Part shown: positions 61,852-64,000 of the stretch, piece after piece
How the letters are laid out: the number at the start of each line of letters is the position of its first letter
Numbering within the stretch: position 1 is the stretch's first letter
From: Dyadobacter linearis
GTDB taxonomy: Bacteria; Bacteroidota; Bacteroidia; Cytophagales; Spirosomataceae
DNA length: 64,000 nucleotides
Assembly: GCF_907165045.1 (NCBI RefSeq)
Contig: NZ_CAJRAU010000001.1
Coordinates: 124,001 to 188,000, forward strand
Direction: 5' to 3'
The notes under the pieces: generated by a model
What the model saw: the letters and a program-made list of their open reading frames with translations, nothing else
What the model was told of the DNA's origin: nothing
Database searches by the model: none
Program-made: the position numbers and the translations under genes

Positions 61852-64000
61852 ATGAATAAACATTTTCGAAAATCAATTCACACCGCTAAAAACAAAATCA
61901 GGGTTGCGGTCCTGGCGTCGGTCATGACATTACCGGTGTACCATGCATTTGCCCAGCAACCAGCTTTTGACTGCTCGCAGGCGAGCTTTGTCATTGGTAA
62001 CCGCAGTGTGGGTGGAAGTAATGTATCGGACGGGTACACCCTGGACCTTTCCACGGGCGAGTCGGCCCTGGCGAAATCACCTCTGATCAGTTCCGGCAGC
62101 GCATTCGTCAACGCAATCGGTTACAACTCCGTCGATAATTATATCTGGGGATATAGAACAGGTACCAACCAGCTCGTCCGCATCGGCAGCGACTGGTCCG
62201 TTGAATTTTTCGACGTCACCGGGTTCGCTTCCACCGGTTTCACGACCGGCGATGTGAGCCCGGGCGGTTTAATGTATCTATACACCACCAGTGCGGCAAG
62301 CTTTACAATCGTAGACCTGAACCCAGGCTCGACCAACTACCTTGTTGCGCAAACCGTTCCTACCAGTGGCACCCAGCTCAACGACTGGGCCTTCAACCCG
62401 GCCGATGGGCTACTTTATGGTTTTGGGACAGATAAGGTCCTTTACCAGTTTGACCCTGTTTCCGGTACACGCACTACATTAGGCGCAGTCACAGGTGGCG
62501 GCATCGAGACTTCTGCCTTCACGGGTGCATTCGGCACTGCTTTTTTTGACACGGACGGTAATATGTTCGTCGGTAACAATAGCAGCGGTGCTATTTTCAA
62601 AATTTCCGCCCCGCTGAATACATTGACAGCCAGCCTGTTCTCGACGGCCAATGTAACGCCCGGCGATGGAGCCCGTTGCGCGAATGCATCGGTACCTGTA
62701 CCTCCTGTGGCTGTGAATGATGAGCTCAACGTGGCTTGTGAAAGTGCTTTGATAGATGTACTGGCGAACGATGTGGCCGGAGACGCGGCAATCGTCCCTT
62801 CAACTGTCCGGCTGATTGAGCCGGGTACTTCCAATCGGGTCACTTCGCTCGCTGTTCCGGGCCAGGGCAGCTACGAGGTGAATGTTGTCACAGGAGCAGT
62901 TACATTCACGCCTGTGGAAGGTTTTATAAATACCCTTTCCGTGAATTATGTGGTAGCCGACAGCGACGGGCTGGAAGGTGAGGGAAGTATTATCATTACG
63001 GGCAACTGCCCCGCACAGCCTGCATTTCCATGCTCCGAGCTGAGTTATGTGATCGGCAACCGCAATGTCAATGGATCCAACGTTTCGGACGGCTATACCC
63101 TTGACCTTTCTACCGGTAACGCGGTACTGGGCAAGGCGGACCTGATCGACGGCGCGAATGCTTTTATCAATGCAATTGGTTACAATGTTAAGGACAACTA
63201 TATCTGGGGGTTTCGCTACAATACCCAGCAGCTGGTAAGGATCGGCAGTGACTGGTCGGTGAAGACTTTTCCGGTATCCGGCTTCCCTACTCCGCTTCCT
63301 GGTTACGCTACGGGCGATGTCAGTCCTGAGGGCATACTTTATCTCTACGCCGCCAATAGCACAGAGATCACAAAGGTGGATCTGAACCCCGGCTCGGCTG
63401 GCTATCTGACCGCTGTGACCGTACCAACAACTCCCACCGAGCTTAACGACTGGTCTTTCAACCCTGCCGACGGCCTGCTGTATGCATTCGGTACAAACAA
63501 GGTCCTTTACCAGTTTGATCCAATAACCGGCAGCCGGACAACGATTGGCGCAGTGACAGGCGCAGGTATCGAAACTTCGGCCTATACCGGCGCTTTTGGT
63601 ACTGCATTCTTCGATTCGGACGGAGATCTTTATGTAGGGAATAATGGTAGCGGGGCGATTTTCAGGATCAGCGCGCCACTATCAAATCTGACAGCCTCCC
63701 TATTTTCAACTGCGAATGTTACGCCCGGTGACGGTGCCCGTTGCGCAAATGCGACAGTTACAGATCCACCAGTTGCCGTGGATGACGCCGCAACCGGTAC
63801 CTGCAGTGCAACCGTCGTGGATGTGCTTTCAAATGATCTGCCGGGAAGCGCACCGATCACTATATCGAGCGTACAGTTACTTACACCTGGTACTCTTGAG
63901 CGCGTCACAACACTGGCTATCGACGGGGAAGGACAATATTCGGTCAATCCTGAAACCGGTTCTGTTACATTTACAGCTTCAAACGGTTTCCGTGGCACCA
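61852..64000 (+). CDS. Large exported repeat protein, C-terminus beyond the window
   Basis: The frame is open from ATG 61852 to the window end (at least 716 codons). A signal peptide (KIRVAVLASVMTLPVYHAFA, cleaved before QQPAF) is followed by tandem units of 353 residues. Each unit begins with a Cys-led propeller-like domain of about 235 residues (SFVIGNRSVGGSNVSDGYTL, NQLVRIGSDWSVEFF, TGDVSPGGLMYLY, LNDWAFNPADGLLYGFG, NVTPGDGARCANA), resembling DUF6923, then a cadherin-like Ig domain (PPVAVNDELNVACESALIDV, LANDVAGDAA, GAVTFTPVEGF). The second unit starts at 63031 and its Ig domain runs off the end. A type IX sorting domain is expected downstream. Likely an adhesin or surface-layer protein. 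Confidence 0.85.
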   Translation, partial: MNKHFRKSIHTAKNKIRVAVLASVMTLPVYHAFAQQPAFDCSQASFVIGNRSVGGSNVSDGYTLDLSTGESALAKSPLISSGSAFVNAIGYNSVDNYIWGYRTGTNQLVRIGSDWSVEFFDVTGFASTGFTTGDVSPGGLMYLYTTSAASFTIVDLNPGSTNYLVAQTVPTSGTQLNDWAFNPADGLLYGFGTDKVLYQFDPVSGTRTTLGAVTGGGIETSAFTGAFGTAFFDTDGNMFVGNNSSGAIFKISAPLNTLTASLFSTANVTPGDGARCANASVPVPPVAVNDELNVACESALIDVLANDVAGDAAIVPSTVRLIEPGTSNRVTSLAVPGQGSYEVNVVTGAVTFTPVEGFINTLSVNYVVADSDGLEGEGSIIITGNCPAQPAFPCSELSYVIGNRNVNGSNVSDGYTLDLSTGNAVLGKADLIDGANAFINAIGYNVKDNYIWGFRYNTQQLVRIGSDWSVKTFPVSGFPTPLPGYATGDVSPEGILYLYAANSTEITKVDLNPGSAGYLTAVTVPTTPTELNDWSFNPADGLLYAFGTNKVLYQFDPITGSRTTIGAVTGAGIETSAYTGAFGTAFFDSDGDLYVGNNGSGAIFRISAPLSNLTASLFSTANVTPGDGARCANATVTDPPVAVDDAATGTCSATVVDVLSNDLPGSAPITISSVQLLTPGTLERVTTLAIDGEGQYSVNPETGSVTFTASNGFRGT
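61972..64000 (+). repeat. Tandem 1,059-bp coding repeat
   Basis: Equivalent codons of the first and second units, starting at TGC 61972 and TGC 63031, are exactly 1,059 bp (353 codons) apart and clearly alike at DNA and protein level, with a few codons of length change inside the units. The second unit is incomplete at the window end. Confidence 0.9.

Noticed and set aside
1..64000. CRISPR array, insertion sequence, integrase or prophage
   Set aside because: Looked for repeats with regular spacers, transposase or phage motifs and attachment-like repeats at the tRNA; none was seen.

Overview
The window looks like chromosomal DNA of a Bacteroidota species, most probably order Cytophagales (a Dyadobacter- or Spirosoma-like genome; this is inference). 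The signs are two SusC/SusD pairs, two further TonB-dependent receptors, DUF4249 and DUF3823 lipoproteins, a hybrid two-component system with sensor, kinase, receiver and AraC domains in one chain, a protein with a type IX secretion C-terminal domain, many lipoproteins, and Bacteroidota-type promoters (TTTG-N19-TAnnTTTG). No phage, insertion sequence, integrase or CRISPR array was seen. The only RNA gene found is a tRNA-Arg(CCG).

Layout. 1-2.4 kb: end of an RND efflux pump gene and its TolC-like outer-membrane partner, closed by a bidirectional terminator. 2.4-8.2 kb (minus): SusC-SusD-DUF3823 uptake operon. 8.7-10.8 kb: an unknown lipoprotein and a sorbosone dehydrogenase-like lipoprotein. 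10.9-12.4 kb: a soluble histidine kinase facing a 61-aa protein. 12.4-17.1 kb (minus): cytoplasmic alpha-amylase, exported alpha/beta hydrolase, a carboxypeptidase-like-domain protein and an exported acetolactate decarboxylase. 17.3-22.2 kb (plus): M19 dipeptidase, glycogen branching enzyme, outer-membrane protein, NUDIX hydrolase, tRNA-Arg. 22.4-23.9 kb (minus): a class III nucleotide cyclase broken by an internal deletion and an ankyrin lipoprotein. 24-31.6 kb (minus): TonB receptor with DUF4249 partner, then an outer-membrane barrel receptor and a BlaI/M56-TonB pair that may share operator half-sites. 31.8-34.6 kb (plus): BNR-repeat protein, FISUMP protein, XRE regulator, DUF2805 protein. 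34.5-37 kb (minus): NmrA-like reductase with an AraC regulator, and an unknown lipoprotein. 37-40.2 kb: type IX-secreted beta-helix protein. 40.4-52.4 kb: hybrid two-component regulator divergent from SusC-SusD and a large exported cytochrome c/PA14/sugar-dehydrogenase-like protein, read here as an oxidative uptake locus. 52.6-54.2 kb: fused GNAT acetyltransferase-nitrilase. 54.2-58.8 kb (minus): glutamate dehydrogenase, then an operon of a lipoprotein, a cation/proton antiporter and a DUF202 membrane protein. 58.9-61.7 kb: sensor kinase, LuxR-type response regulator, and a stand-alone receiver that has lost its phosphoacceptor aspartate. 61.9 kb to the window end: start of a large repetitive exported protein built from 353-residue tandem units.

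Themes: nutrient capture across the outer membrane, glycogen/starch turnover, and much signalling. The points most worth a second look are the BlaI/M56-TonB/barrel module with matching operators, the HTCS-controlled SusCD plus cytochrome locus, three separate direct repeats of exactly 21-bp period in front of regulated genes, the exported acetolactate decarboxylase, the pseudo-receiver beside a repeat-rich surface protein, and a promoter-terminator remnant that resembles the tRNA-Arg locus with its tRNA removed. All calls come from reading the sequence; no database search was run.
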